Source of the DNA: Acidimicrobiales bacterium MED-G01
GTDB taxonomy: Bacteria > Actinomycetota > Acidimicrobiia > Acidimicrobiales > Poriferisodalaceae
Length of the DNA: 64,000 bases
Direction: 5' to 3'
Assembly: GCA_002457435.1 (NCBI GenBank)
Contig: NTLA01000002.1
Coordinates: 1-64,000 of the forward strand
Below, piece after piece: positions 9,363-16,482 of this stretch. Position numbers and translations under genes: made by a program. Positions within the stretch are counted from its first letter, which is position 1. Each line of letters begins with the position of its first letter. A model generated the notes under the pieces. It did no database searches. It was not told the origin of the DNA and saw nothing but the letters and a program-made list of their open reading frames with translations.

Positions 9363-10184
9363 TTAAAGTGAAACCGTTGTGAGATCGGCGCCAATCACTA
9401 TTTCACCATCAAAATGTTCTTGGGCTATAGCGATCCACTCGGAGTACTGATCTTCGCTGGGGGCTGGCACCATGTGAGTCAGCACTAAGCGTTTGACATT
9501 AGCTCGGGCCGCGGTTTGAGCTGCTTGTTCGAGGTCTGAGTGGTAGTCCAAGATATCTAGGAGCATAGAGTTCGGACTCAAACTGACAAGATCGCTGCGA
9601 ACGACTGTTTGGACATACGCGTCTGCATGTCTTGCCAACTCATCAACGCCCTGACATGGCAGTGTGTCTCCGACTATTGCGGCAGCTACTTCGCCGTGCT
9701 CTATGCGATACCCCAACGTTGGTTTGACAGGAGCATGTTCCGTAGCCGCTGTGGTCACGGATAATTGATCGAGTTCGAACTGGTACCCAGAAGAAAGTTC
9801 AAAAATGTCGACTTGGGGGCCATTAGTGAGAGCGTCATGGTGTTCTATCCGATACCCAATGTCTGCTTCTAGAGCGTGCATTTGGCGCTCAACGAACTCT
9901 TGGGTTCCTGGAGGACCGTAAATCGGAAGTGTCGCGTTGCCTTGACTCATAACCCAATGGGTCGTGATTACATCGTTCAAGTCACAGATATGGTCGCTGT
10001 GGAGGTGGGTTAAAAGAACAGCACGCAAGAAAATAGGTAATGAACCTGCTCCGGCCATTCTCATCACTACGCCCCGACCTGCATCAACGAGCACATGACA
10101 ATTGTCCACCTTAATGAGAGTCGAAGGACCCGCACGATTGGCGTCAGGCAACGGACTGCCGGTCCCTGTCAGAACGATATCCAT
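9363..10184 (-). CDS. Metallo-beta-lactamase-fold hydrolase, RNase Z/arylsulfatase-like
   Basis: 273 residues. The zinc motif THLHSDH is at residues 59-65, a later Asp ligand lies in AIVGDTLPC, and a final His is in VLTHMVPAP. The opening TGTGSPLPDANRAGPS resembles the RNase Z/ElaC branch, which also includes alkylsulfatases and phosphodiesterases. At 273 residues it lacks obvious RNase Z exosite features. It is the first gene of the MBL-sulfatase-MttB run, with the sulfatase start 7 bases after its stop. A role in sulfate ester or metabolite hydrolysis is more likely here than tRNA processing, but that is inference from context. Confidence 0.88.
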   Translation of the reverse strand: MDIVLTGTGSPLPDANRAGPSTLIKVDNCHVLVDAGRGVVMRMAGAGSLPIFLRAVLLTHLHSDHICDLNDVITTHWVMSQGNATLPIYGPPGTQEFVERQMHALEADIGYRIEHHDALTNGPQVDIFELSSGYQFELDQLSVTTAATEHAPVKPTLGYRIEHGEVAAAIVGDTLPCQGVDELARHADAYVQTVVRSDLVSLSPNSMLLDILDYHSDLEQAAQTAARANVKRLVLTHMVPAPSEDQYSEWIAIAQEHFDGEIVIGADLTTVSL

Positions 10185-10228
10185 GGTCTTATGTTGTCAG
10201 AGAGAACCTGATATTGGCGCAACCTCTA

Positions 10229-10256
10229 TTCAAAGATCAGCTCTCAGGAGTTTGAA
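10229..10256 (-). terminator. Possible hairpin after the candidate microprotein
   Basis: TTCAAA and TTTGAA pair over 6 bases, with CTC/GAG able to pair inside. It lies 13 bases after the stop of the small reading frame at 10270-10350 on the minus strand. It is AU-rich and has no U-tract, so it is only a weak terminator candidate. Confidence 0.2.
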
Positions 10257-10269
10257 AGACTTTGGAAGG

Positions 10270-10350
10270 TCACAGTTTCTTAAGTAATTTCAGCTTCCAT
10301 AGACCGACTGCGACCACAGCCATCGCTATCGCTATCGCAGACAAAGCCAA
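10270..10350 (-). CDS. Candidate 26-residue membrane microprotein
   Basis: This is a very short reading frame starting at TTG in the 347-base gap between the MBL-fold gene and the PPOX gene. Residues 2-17 are almost wholly Ala/Val/Ile/Leu/Met, enough for one membrane helix, followed by a basic tail KLKLLKKL. GGATG lies 4 bases before the TTG. A TATAGT box at 10404-10409 and a 6-bp hairpin at 10382-10396 would form the 5' end of its transcript. The layout resembles type I toxins and other small membrane proteins. Against it: TTG start, no homology evidence, and short hydrophobic frames can arise by chance. The rest of the gap shows no other gene. Confidence 0.35.
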   Translation of the reverse strand: MALSAIAIAMAVVAVGLWKLKLLKKL

Positions 10351-10381
10351 AGTTTCATCCGTTCACCGAGTCAGCCTAAGT

Positions 10382-10409
10382 CAGGGAAACTCCCTGGCAT
10401 TCGACTATA
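10382..10409 (-). promoter_or_regulatory. -10 box and 5' hairpin ahead of the microprotein candidate
   Basis: On the minus strand TATAGT (10409-10404) predicts a start near 10397. The RNA would then begin with CAGGGA-GTT-TCCCTG (10396-10382), a perfect 6-bp hairpin. No convincing -35 box was found. A 5'-terminal hairpin often stabilises a message. Confidence 0.3.
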
Positions 10410-10493
10410 CGGGCAACAAAGAGAGTCTCTCGTCGTGCGACATTAGAGCAGTCGCTGTCCACGTTGATACAACCGGCGTTTCTCGTTCCTAAC

Positions 10494-10499
10494 TACAAT
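10494..10499 (+). promoter_or_regulatory. Putative -10 box for the PPOX-family gene
   Basis: TACAAT lies 32 bases before the ATG at 10532 and would give a leader of roughly 26 bases that contains the Shine-Dalgarno GGAG. A TTGATA at 10464 is too far away (24 bases) to be its -35. Confidence 0.3.
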
Positions 10500-10531
10500 T
10501 CTGTTTAAGATGCCGTAACACTGGAGCCTCA

Positions 10532-10984
10532 ATGACTCAACTTGACGACGTGCGCCGATTCCTCGCCGATGAAACTGGACTCGCCACGATAAGCACGACC
10601 CAAGCAGACGGGCGAGTCCTTTCAAGCATCGCAAATTGTGGTGTCATTCCCCACCCTGTGACGGGCGCTGAATGTGTTGCCCTCGTTTCGATGGGCAGGG
10701 CAGCGCGCCTGAAACATGTCAGGCGGGGGTCAGAAGTCACAATTGCTATTCGAAGAGGATGGAACTGGATTGCCGTCACCGGAAAAGCTGACCTTCTCGG
10801 ACCAGACGACAACGAAGAGTCGATAGATCCAGAGGCACTGCGGCTACTGCTGCGTGAGATTTACCAAGCGGCAGGGGGCAGCCATGACGACTTCGAGGAG
10901 TACGACTCAGAAATGATTCGTAGTCGCAGGGCGGCTGTCCTTGTTGCTCCTACACGGATCATTGGCAACCACCCCAATTCATGA
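10532..10984 (+). CDS. PPOX-fold, probably F420-dependent, oxidoreductase
   Basis: 150 residues with the split-barrel pattern of pyridoxamine-5-phosphate-oxidase-like proteins: FLADETGLATISTTQADGR at the N-terminus, ALVSMGRAARLKHVRRGSEVTIAI in the middle, then NWIAVTGKADLLGPDD. This form is typical of actinobacterial F420-binding PPOX proteins, which reduce quinones, biliverdin or other electron-poor substrates. The cofactor assignment comes from family resemblance and actinobacterial context, not from a diagnostic residue. It is a single gene, divergent from the MBL operon and convergent with the RHO beta subunit. Confidence 0.82.
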   Translation: MTQLDDVRRFLADETGLATISTTQADGRVLSSIANCGVIPHPVTGAECVALVSMGRAARLKHVRRGSEVTIAIRRGWNWIAVTGKADLLGPDDNEESIDPEALRLLLREIYQAAGGSHDDFEEYDSEMIRSRRAAVLVAPTRIIGNHPNS

Positions 10985-11012
10985 ACTACGGATAGTGGCT
11001 GCGCCTGGTCTA

Positions 11013-11501
11013 TTAGATCAGGAAAGTCAGGTTCCTTTGCCCTGCGTCCGCTGTGACAAGTTCGATCCACTTGGCTGACATCCGCAAGTTCCCTTCGACC
11101 CGCTCAAGCCGGTATTGGGCCTGTCCGGGCCATACACGAAGCTCGCCACTTGACTGCGCCGCTAACTCATAAATGACGAAGTTCGCTTTAACCAGAACTT
11201 CTCCATCATTAGCTGACTCTATTTCGATGTTTGAAATCACTCGACGCATAGGTGAGTTCGGTATTTGAGAGAGACGTTTCCCGGTCTGGAGCTGCCGTAT
11301 TCGTGTTGCGACTCGAGTCCGATTGTCATTTAAATAAGCCAACTGCTTAGAAGGGTCACCTTGGAGTCGCCCTGCCGGAACCCAATAATGAAACTCATCG
11401 GTGAGGAGCGCCTCCCATTCCTCGAGCAGAAACTCATCTGCGTATCGGGCTTCGCGGTATAAGAACTCTTCTATTTCTGTTCTTAGCTCCGGTGAAGTCA
11501 A
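11013..11501 (-). CDS. Aromatic-ring-hydroxylating dioxygenase, small (beta) subunit
   Basis: 162 residues with an NTF2/SnoaL-like cone fold pattern: EIEEFLYREARYADEFLLEEWEALL at the start, EFHYWVPAG, then the strands RRVISNIEIESAND and VKANFVIYEL. Beta subunits of this kind pack with Rieske alpha subunits as alpha3beta3. It follows the alpha gene directly; the start is TTG at 11501, overlapping the alpha stop as TTGA, so the two are translationally coupled. It is structural and has no catalytic residues of its own. Confidence 0.9.
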   Translation of the reverse strand: MTSPELRTEIEEFLYREARYADEFLLEEWEALLTDEFHYWVPAGRLQGDPSKQLAYLNDNRTRVATRIRQLQTGKRLSQIPNSPMRRVISNIEIESANDGEVLVKANFVIYELAAQSSGELRVWPGQAQYRLERVEGNLRMSAKWIELVTADAGQRNLTFLI

Positions 11502-12835
11502 CGCGTCACTTCTTCGCTCATCATTTCCAGGTATCGATACCAGAAACCGCGGTTCGTCGTTTCATCGGAGGAATTACTTGATCGCACCCCGTTCTCATCG
11601 ACTGCTTCTCTATGCATGCCGCGACTCAGATCTATCCAACCCCGATTTGCCGAAGCCCACGAGGTATCAATGCCCGAAACGCCCGCTTGGACGCGCTCTG
11701 CAGTGATTGCATCGTCGGTGGTGATGAATGAGGCTGGTCCAAAAGCTGCTTCAGTTTGACGCAGTAACCGCTCATTGAATGCGTCGTCCGCTCCCTCAAA
11801 CTGCACCGCGGTGTGTCGATGAATCATTTCACCCGGAGCCACAGGTTCCACGATCGCTATTACCGTTTCGCCTAAAAAGAGGTTGGGAAATAGAAAGGCG
11901 TGTGGAGGTCCGTCCCAAAGCATCTGATCAGCCAGTTCATTCCCGACTCGCTGCGACAACGCTGAGTAATAGTCCTGAACCCGTTCTCGCGTGACGCCCA
12001 GCCAAGAGAGTTCCTGCTTGTAGCTTGGGCGCCAATCTAACTCAAGGTGCCCTTTCCCATAGTCAACAGCTCGGGAGCTTTGGACCGCGTCACCACCAAT
12101 AGCAACGTCGTCGTAGTGGGTGTCAGTAGAAGCAGACATCGACGCGTGAACGAACCCCACGTGGTAGCCGTCGCTGTCACTTTCGGGCCAGAGTTTCCAA
12201 TTCGATTGCACCCGGTGACCTATCCACCCTTTGCCTAAATCTAGGTTGCCGCTGGGACTCATTTCACATAGACGATCAATCAGTTCGTATCCGGCAGCTC
12301 CCAAGTGCTCATCTATAAATCCTGCTTGCCCGTCCAAATTAGCGAAGATGAAGCCTCGGTAATTTGCTACTTGTCCGGCTCTGTTCAATCCGAGCTCTTC
12401 TTTTGGTTTCGAATATCCATCTGGGAACGGAACAGCACGCAAGTTGCCATCTAAGCCGAATCGCCAGTTGTGGTAGGTGCACTGAAAGAAGGAATTGTTA
12501 CCGCTGTGCTCCCAGCACAAAGCGGTTCCCCTGTGAGAACATCGATTCGATAGAACGTTGATGCCACCATCATCTCCGCGCACCATGATCACTGATTCGT
12601 TGCCCAGTTGACGTTTAACCCAATCACCGTTGTTCTTAATTTCGGAAGCGTGTCCTACGAAAGCCCAACCTCGCACAAAGATTTGCTCCATCTCTTCCGC
12701 AAAGACATCAGGATCATGGAGCAAGCTTCCGTGTATGCGATCACCACGCACTAATTGTCGGTAGTTAATACCCATTTCTACAGTCTCGCACGAGGGTCCT
12801 ATTGAGTTCAGGGATTCGGTGTCTTCCTTATTCAC
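11498..12835 (-). CDS. Aromatic-ring-hydroxylating dioxygenase, large (alpha) subunit
   Basis: 445 residues. The Rieske motif is CSHRG followed by CTYHNW, and the mononuclear iron site is around SDSDGYHVGFVH, with two histidines five residues apart. The enzyme would dihydroxylate or demethylate an aromatic or similar substrate together with the adjacent beta subunit. No ferredoxin or reductase genes are nearby. The GTG start at 12835 is supported by TAGAGT exactly 6 bases before it, which suggests a leaderless message. The divergent neighbour is a zinc alcohol dehydrogenase that may act on the product. Confidence 0.92.
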   Translation of the reverse strand: MNKEDTESLNSIGPSCETVEMGINYRQLVRGDRIHGSLLHDPDVFAEEMEQIFVRGWAFVGHASEIKNNGDWVKRQLGNESVIMVRGDDGGINVLSNRCSHRGTALCWEHSGNNSFFQCTYHNWRFGLDGNLRAVPFPDGYSKPKEELGLNRAGQVANYRGFIFANLDGQAGFIDEHLGAAGYELIDRLCEMSPSGNLDLGKGWIGHRVQSNWKLWPESDSDGYHVGFVHASMSASTDTHYDDVAIGGDAVQSSRAVDYGKGHLELDWRPSYKQELSWLGVTRERVQDYYSALSQRVGNELADQMLWDGPPHAFLFPNLFLGETVIAIVEPVAPGEMIHRHTAVQFEGADDAFNERLLRQTEAAFGPASFITTDDAITAERVQAGVSGIDTSWASANRGWIDLSRGMHREAVDENGVRSSNSSDETTNRGFWYRYLEMMSEEVTR

Positions 12836-12841
12836 CCCGAG

Positions 12842-12847
12842 ACTCTA
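12842..12847 (-). promoter_or_regulatory. -10 box for a leaderless Rieske alpha message
   Basis: TAGAGT on the minus strand lies 6 bases before the GTG start, the spacing expected when transcription begins at the start codon. No Shine-Dalgarno sequence is present. Confidence 0.45.
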
Positions 12848-12872
12848 AATTGAGTGACTGAGGAGGCTAAGC

Positions 12873-13976
12873 ATGAAAACCATGGCCGTAACCCTTGATT
12901 CTGTCGGAGGACCAGTACAGGTTGAAAGCCTTGACCTGGGTGAACCGCTCGAGGGGGAAGTTTTAGTCAAGATGGGTGCAGCTGGAATTTGCCACAGCGA
13001 CCAACACGCGATCTCGGGGCAGCATGGGGCAGAACTGCCCTGCGTGCTTGGGCACGAAGGAGCGGGCGAAGTAGTCGCCATTGGCCCGGAAGTCAACACA
13101 ATACGACTCGGTGATCGGGTAGCCCTCAATTGGGTTCCCAGTTGTGGGCTTTGCTTTTATTGCATCCGCGACCAAAAACATTTGTGTTCCGAAGGCACTC
13201 AGCGAATCTGGAACGGTTACCTCGCAGATGGAACTAGCCGGATTTCACGTAACGGTGAACCGATATTGCATTACTGCGGCATATCTACTTGGTCCGAACA
13301 TATGGTGGTTGCCGAGGTTAGCTGCAGGCCGATCCCCGATTCCGTTCCTTTCGAGGTGGCTGCGCTCATCGGGTGCGGTGTAGCTACAGGGGTTGGGGCA
13401 GCCCTGCATCGCGGACAGATCTCCGAAGGAGACATCGTCGTGGTCGTAGGCGCCGGTGGAGTTGGCCTCAGCGCCGTGATGGGCGCTCGTATGGCAGGTG
13501 CTGAGAGGATAATTGCCGTCGACCGCGAACCGGAGAAACATCGTTTATCTATCGATCTGGGTGCAACAGATTTCATTCCTGCTAATGACGCAACAATCGA
13601 TGCGGTATTGAGCTTGACGGAGGGGCGTGGTGCCGATGTCGTGATCGAAGCTATCGGCAACACTCGCCTTCAGCAGGAATGGCTGGCGGCTGTTAGACCC
13701 GGTGGCACTATGGTTCTGGTCGGCGTACCCAGCACCTCGGATTTGACCAATTTCGTTAGCGCTGACCTCATTCGTTCAGAAAAAACAATCAAAGGGAGCT
13801 ACTACGCTGCCACCGGCACTGACAAAGCAATTGACGATCTCTGTGCCGCCTACCTTGATGGTGATTTGCCCGTTGACCGCCTGATCTCGAAACGCGTACC
13901 TATCGAAAACATCCAAGAAGCGATTGATTCCATGCTTACTGGAACCGAGGGGCGGACTGTTATTACTTTTGAGTAA
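12873..13976 (+). CDS. Zinc-dependent alcohol dehydrogenase (MDR family)
   Basis: 367 residues. The catalytic zinc ligands are Cys40 (GICHSD), His61-Glu62 (GHEGAGE) and a later Cys in IGCGVATG. The structural zinc is held by Cys91, 94, 97 and 105. The NAD(H) Rossmann motif VVVGAGGVGLS follows. The pattern is that of class III-like alcohol/aldehyde dehydrogenases and it is a paralogue of the mycothiol enzyme at 25924, though without that enzyme's signature stretches. A strong Shine-Dalgarno GAGGAGG precedes the ATG. It is divergent from the RHO alpha gene and may oxidise an alcohol intermediate of that pathway. Confidence 0.92.
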   Translation: MKTMAVTLDSVGGPVQVESLDLGEPLEGEVLVKMGAAGICHSDQHAISGQHGAELPCVLGHEGAGEVVAIGPEVNTIRLGDRVALNWVPSCGLCFYCIRDQKHLCSEGTQRIWNGYLADGTSRISRNGEPILHYCGISTWSEHMVVAEVSCRPIPDSVPFEVAALIGCGVATGVGAALHRGQISEGDIVVVVGAGGVGLSAVMGARMAGAERIIAVDREPEKHRLSIDLGATDFIPANDATIDAVLSLTEGRGADVVIEAIGNTRLQQEWLAAVRPGGTMVLVGVPSTSDLTNFVSADLIRSEKTIKGSYYAATGTDKAIDDLCAAYLDGDLPVDRLISKRVPIENIQEAIDSMLTGTEGRTVITFE

Positions 13977-14003
13977 CCCACAAGCTTCACGGAATAGTGC
14001 AAG

Positions 14004-14042
14004 CCTCAGCTAACACAGCGTCGAGCGAACTAGCTTCTGAGG
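14004..14042. terminator. Hairpin between convergent genes
   Basis: CCTCAG (14004) and CTGAGG (14037) pair perfectly, with CTA/TAG able to extend the stem inside. It lies in the gap between the convergent ADH and YbjQ genes and could end transcription from either side. There is no U-tract. Confidence 0.35.
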
Positions 14043-14080
14043 ACGCGTCGACCAACTTCCGCCTTAGGCGACCTGTATGG

Positions 14081-14401
14081 TCAGGACGGTTCAGTGGTGA
14101 CGGCAGTTGCGTAAGCCAAGATCTCCGACGCACCGGAGGCAACAGACGATGTCATAAAACGGAGGTTGACAAGCGCGTCTGCGCCTAGTTCGACTGCCTG
14201 CGCTTCCATGCGCGACAGCGCCTCAGCCCGTGCCTCAGTAAGCATGTCTGAATAGCTTTTGAGTTCTCCACCGACAAGTGACTTGAGACCAGCGCCGATG
14301 TCCTTCCCAATGTTTTTCGTTCGAACCGTCGAGCCAACTGCAACTCCCTTCACGGAAGTGATCCGGCGTCCCGGCAAGGTCTCAGTAGTCGTGATATCCA
14401 T
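14081..14401 (-). CDS. YbjQ/UPF0145 family protein
   Basis: 106 residues, the usual length for this family. The family pattern is clear: an N-terminal TTTETLPGRRI strand, GVAVGSTVRTKNIGKDIGAGLKS, then the helix YSDMLTEARAEALSRM and ELGADALVNLRF. The family forms pentameric beta-rich rings of unknown function. A Shine-Dalgarno AAGG precedes the ATG, and a TATAGT box lies at 14443-14448. It sits downstream of the tRNA-Leu gene on the same strand, with no obvious functional link. Confidence 0.9.
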   Translation of the reverse strand: MDITTTETLPGRRITSVKGVAVGSTVRTKNIGKDIGAGLKSLVGGELKSYSDMLTEARAEALSRMEAQAVELGADALVNLRFMTSSVASGASEILAYATAVTTEPS

Positions 14402-14442
14402 GTTTGTAAACCTTCAGATTGGCGATGATTATTCTCAGGCCA

Positions 14443-14448
14443 ACTATA
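14443..14448 (-). promoter_or_regulatory. Putative -10 box for the YbjQ-family gene
   Basis: TATAGT on the minus strand, about 42 bases before the ATG, would give a leader carrying the AAGG ribosome binding site. No clear -35 is seen. Confidence 0.3.
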
Positions 14449-14495
14449 AGTACATACCCAAGCTATGACGAGCTTCGCCTTGGTAATACTTCAGA

Positions 14496-14583
14496 TGGTG
14501 TCGGAGGGGGGACTTGAACCCCCACACCCTTAACGGGCACTAGATCCTTAGTCTAGCGCGTCTGCCAGTTCCGCCACTCCGAC
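14496..14583 (-). tRNA. tRNA-Leu, anticodon AAG
   Basis: A full class II cloverleaf can be folded on the minus strand: acceptor GTCGGAG/CTCCGAC, D-arm with ACTGGCAGA, anticodon stem CTAGA/TCTAG, a long variable arm (GCCC/GGGT), T-arm GGGGG-TTCAAGT-CCCCC, discriminator A and an encoded CCA (14498-14496). The 7-base loop CTAAGGA has U33 followed by AAG. This anticodon is unusual for bacteria, where CUU/CUC is normally read by GAG. Confidence 0.95.
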
Positions 14584-14677
14584 GCTATTCCGAGACCCGG
14601 AAGAGAGCCCACTCTACCAATGAGACGAAGCTTGCCAACACACCAAAAACGAGCTGTGGACCGATTGACCTCAAGGC

Positions 14678-14908
14678 TCAGGCAAGCAACAGACCCAAAA
14701 CAAGTGTTGTGAAGGCGAAGGTCACTGCGACCACCACCGTTATACGGCTGAGGTTCTTTTCAGCCACAGTCGATCCCGCTGCTGTTGCTCCTACGCTTCC
14801 GCCAAACATGTCGGAAACACCGCCTCCCTTACCGCTATGCAAAAGGACGAGACCAACTAAAGAGAAGGCAGAAACTAGGTGCAGGGCACCAATAATCCAG
14901 GTCAACAC
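14678..14908 (-). CDS. secG: Preprotein translocase subunit SecG
   Basis: About 76 residues with two membrane segments, WIIGALHLVSAFSLVGLVLL and ITVVVAVTFAFTTLVLGLLL, separated by the conserved loop HSGKGGGVSDMFGGS. SecG aids protein export as part of SecYEG. The open frame reaches back to 15094, but that would overlap the previous gene and add an unrelated tail; GTG at 14908 gives the normal SecG length. It closes the gap-pgk-tpiA operon, as in many actinobacteria, here with one extra gene between tpiA and secG. Confidence 0.9.
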   Translation of the reverse strand: MLTWIIGALHLVSAFSLVGLVLLHSGKGGGVSDMFGGSVGATAAGSTVAEKNLSRITVVVAVTFAFTTLVLGLLLA

Positions 14909-14976
14909 AAGCCCGATGGTACCAGCGTCTTCACCGGACTCCTCGAACCCGTTTTCCTCGAGCAGAGCAACGAGAC

Positions 14977-16473
14977 TTAGGTTTCTATCCGGTGGGTAAT
15001 GGGTGTACTTCCCTTTGCTCCTGGAACCCATCCTTCTAAAATTGCCGAAAATCCTCCGGCACCGCCACCAGCACGAACGACCATTGGTGACCACTCGGGT
15101 AATTTACGAATGCTGCGTCCTGAACTCGAACCGAACACCGTTTCTTCGTCAGTGGAGGTAGGGATACCTTCCTCTATACCCGATGCGCCTCGAGCAGATA
15201 ACTCTGGATCCATTGCCAAGAGTGGTTCAAGCTCTTCATAAAATTTATCTTTTGACCATCCTGCTGACGCAAAGACGTTCATATGTTCAGGGGTCATAAC
15301 AATCATCGCCTCAGCGGGAAGTTTCCGATTTCCAACACCATGTAGTTGTTGCGCCAGGGTTCGCACTAATGATTCTGGGGTCCGAGAGATCTGGTCGATG
15401 CATCCGATTGGCCCATGTCCGGCAAACAGGGTCACTGTGTCCTCGTTTTTCGAGAACCCCCTACTTACTGACAGGGGCGGCCAGTTGTCTGGGAGGTTCT
15501 CTTCATCTTCAGCGAAACACCACCCAACCTTGGATGGTGCACCTAATGCGGAGCGGTCGATCCCTCCGATACCAGGTTTACCTCCCCCGACATTTCGGAT
15601 CACTAGTTGAAGGGCTCTTCCTATAGTTGAATTAGCACGATTCCCCTGCCCTAAGGCGTTCTTTTCGACGTTCATACCAATTCGATGTCGGATTGGCCCG
15701 TTTACGATGATGATCGGACCAGAAAACCAAAGGGTGCACAGCAGGCCGTGCATGTTGAACTGATCGGTGCAGGCAGCTTCCACCGCCGCTAACACGACAG
15801 GCAGGTATTCGGGTTTACAACCGGCCATCACGGCGTTTATCGCAACCTTTTCAACTGTGCATTCGGTGAGCACCGGGGGAACAACTGCGACCACGTCATC
15901 TGGTTGTCGGTGTGTGCCATGCAACATTTTGGCCACTCGTTCTTCGGTAGGCGGAACTATCGGCAAGCCATCCGACCAACCCCGATCGAACATTGCGTCA
16001 AATTCATCTTCCAGTGTTGCTATTTCCACTCGCCGGCTGTTTAAGGCTGAGGCGCCAAATTTTAGAGCTAACGAATCAATCAAATCTGGGTCAACCGATA
16101 ACGATCCACATCCCGGACGCATCTCTGGAAGTCCATCTCCAAGATCATCCACACCTGTCAACGCCTCCCAGTTTTGTCGACTCCAACCCACCGTTCGAGC
16201 CATCTCGTTGCCATCTTGGATGAACATCAAAGTCGGCACCGTTTCCACTTCGTAATGCCAAGAGACTTCTAGCTCTTGGTCGTGGATTCGCGTTTCAACC
16301 GTGTCGGGGAAATCAGGGTCATCCTGGGTGTAGATCGTCACCCCGGGCCCACGCTGAGACAGCTGTTCGAGAACCGGAACTATATCCACGCAAGTTGGGC
16401 AGTCTCGCTTAACAACCGCTACGAGACCATCAGGTAATGCTGGACGGTCGGCATTTAGTGCACTGGAAGTCAT
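14977..16473 (-). CDS. Thioredoxin-like domain fused to a UGSC-type domain
   Basis: 498 residues. Residues 1-125 look like a thioredoxin: strand GLVAVVKRDCPTC with Cys25/Cys28, then TVPTLMFIQDG (cis-Pro) and TVGWSR. From about residue 150 comes a long domain beginning FDRGWSDGLPIVPPTEERV, with VEKVAINAVMAGCKPEYLPVV, IIIVNGPIRHRIGMN and GNRANSTIGRAL. I recall this second domain from proteins named UGSC family (seleno)proteins, whose function is not established. It could be a dithiol redox enzyme. It follows tpiA by 9 bases and precedes secG in the same run. The UGSC assignment is from memory. Confidence 0.75.
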   Translation of the reverse strand: MTSSALNADRPALPDGLVAVVKRDCPTCVDIVPVLEQLSQRGPGVTIYTQDDPDFPDTVETRIHDQELEVSWHYEVETVPTLMFIQDGNEMARTVGWSRQNWEALTGVDDLGDGLPEMRPGCGSLSVDPDLIDSLALKFGASALNSRRVEIATLEDEFDAMFDRGWSDGLPIVPPTEERVAKMLHGTHRQPDDVVAVVPPVLTECTVEKVAINAVMAGCKPEYLPVVLAAVEAACTDQFNMHGLLCTLWFSGPIIIVNGPIRHRIGMNVEKNALGQGNRANSTIGRALQLVIRNVGGGKPGIGGIDRSALGAPSKVGWCFAEDEENLPDNWPPLSVSRGFSKNEDTVTLFAGHGPIGCIDQISRTPESLVRTLAQQLHGVGNRKLPAEAMIVMTPEHMNVFASAGWSKDKFYEELEPLLAMDPELSARGASGIEEGIPTSTDEETVFGSSSGRSIRKLPEWSPMVVRAGGGAGGFSAILEGWVPGAKGSTPITHRIET

Positions 16474-16482
16474 GTCAGGACT

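Noticed and set aside
10320-10336. CGCTAT microrepeat (catcgctatcgctatcgc)
   Set aside because: Only two to three copies; it is simply the codons of the Ala-Ile run in the candidate microprotein.
10262-10492. Open frame of 76 codons on the plus strand in the gap before the PPOX gene
   Set aside because: No ribosome binding site, low-complexity start with Ala-Ile repeats that mirror the minus-strand hydrophobic frame, and no recognisable domain.
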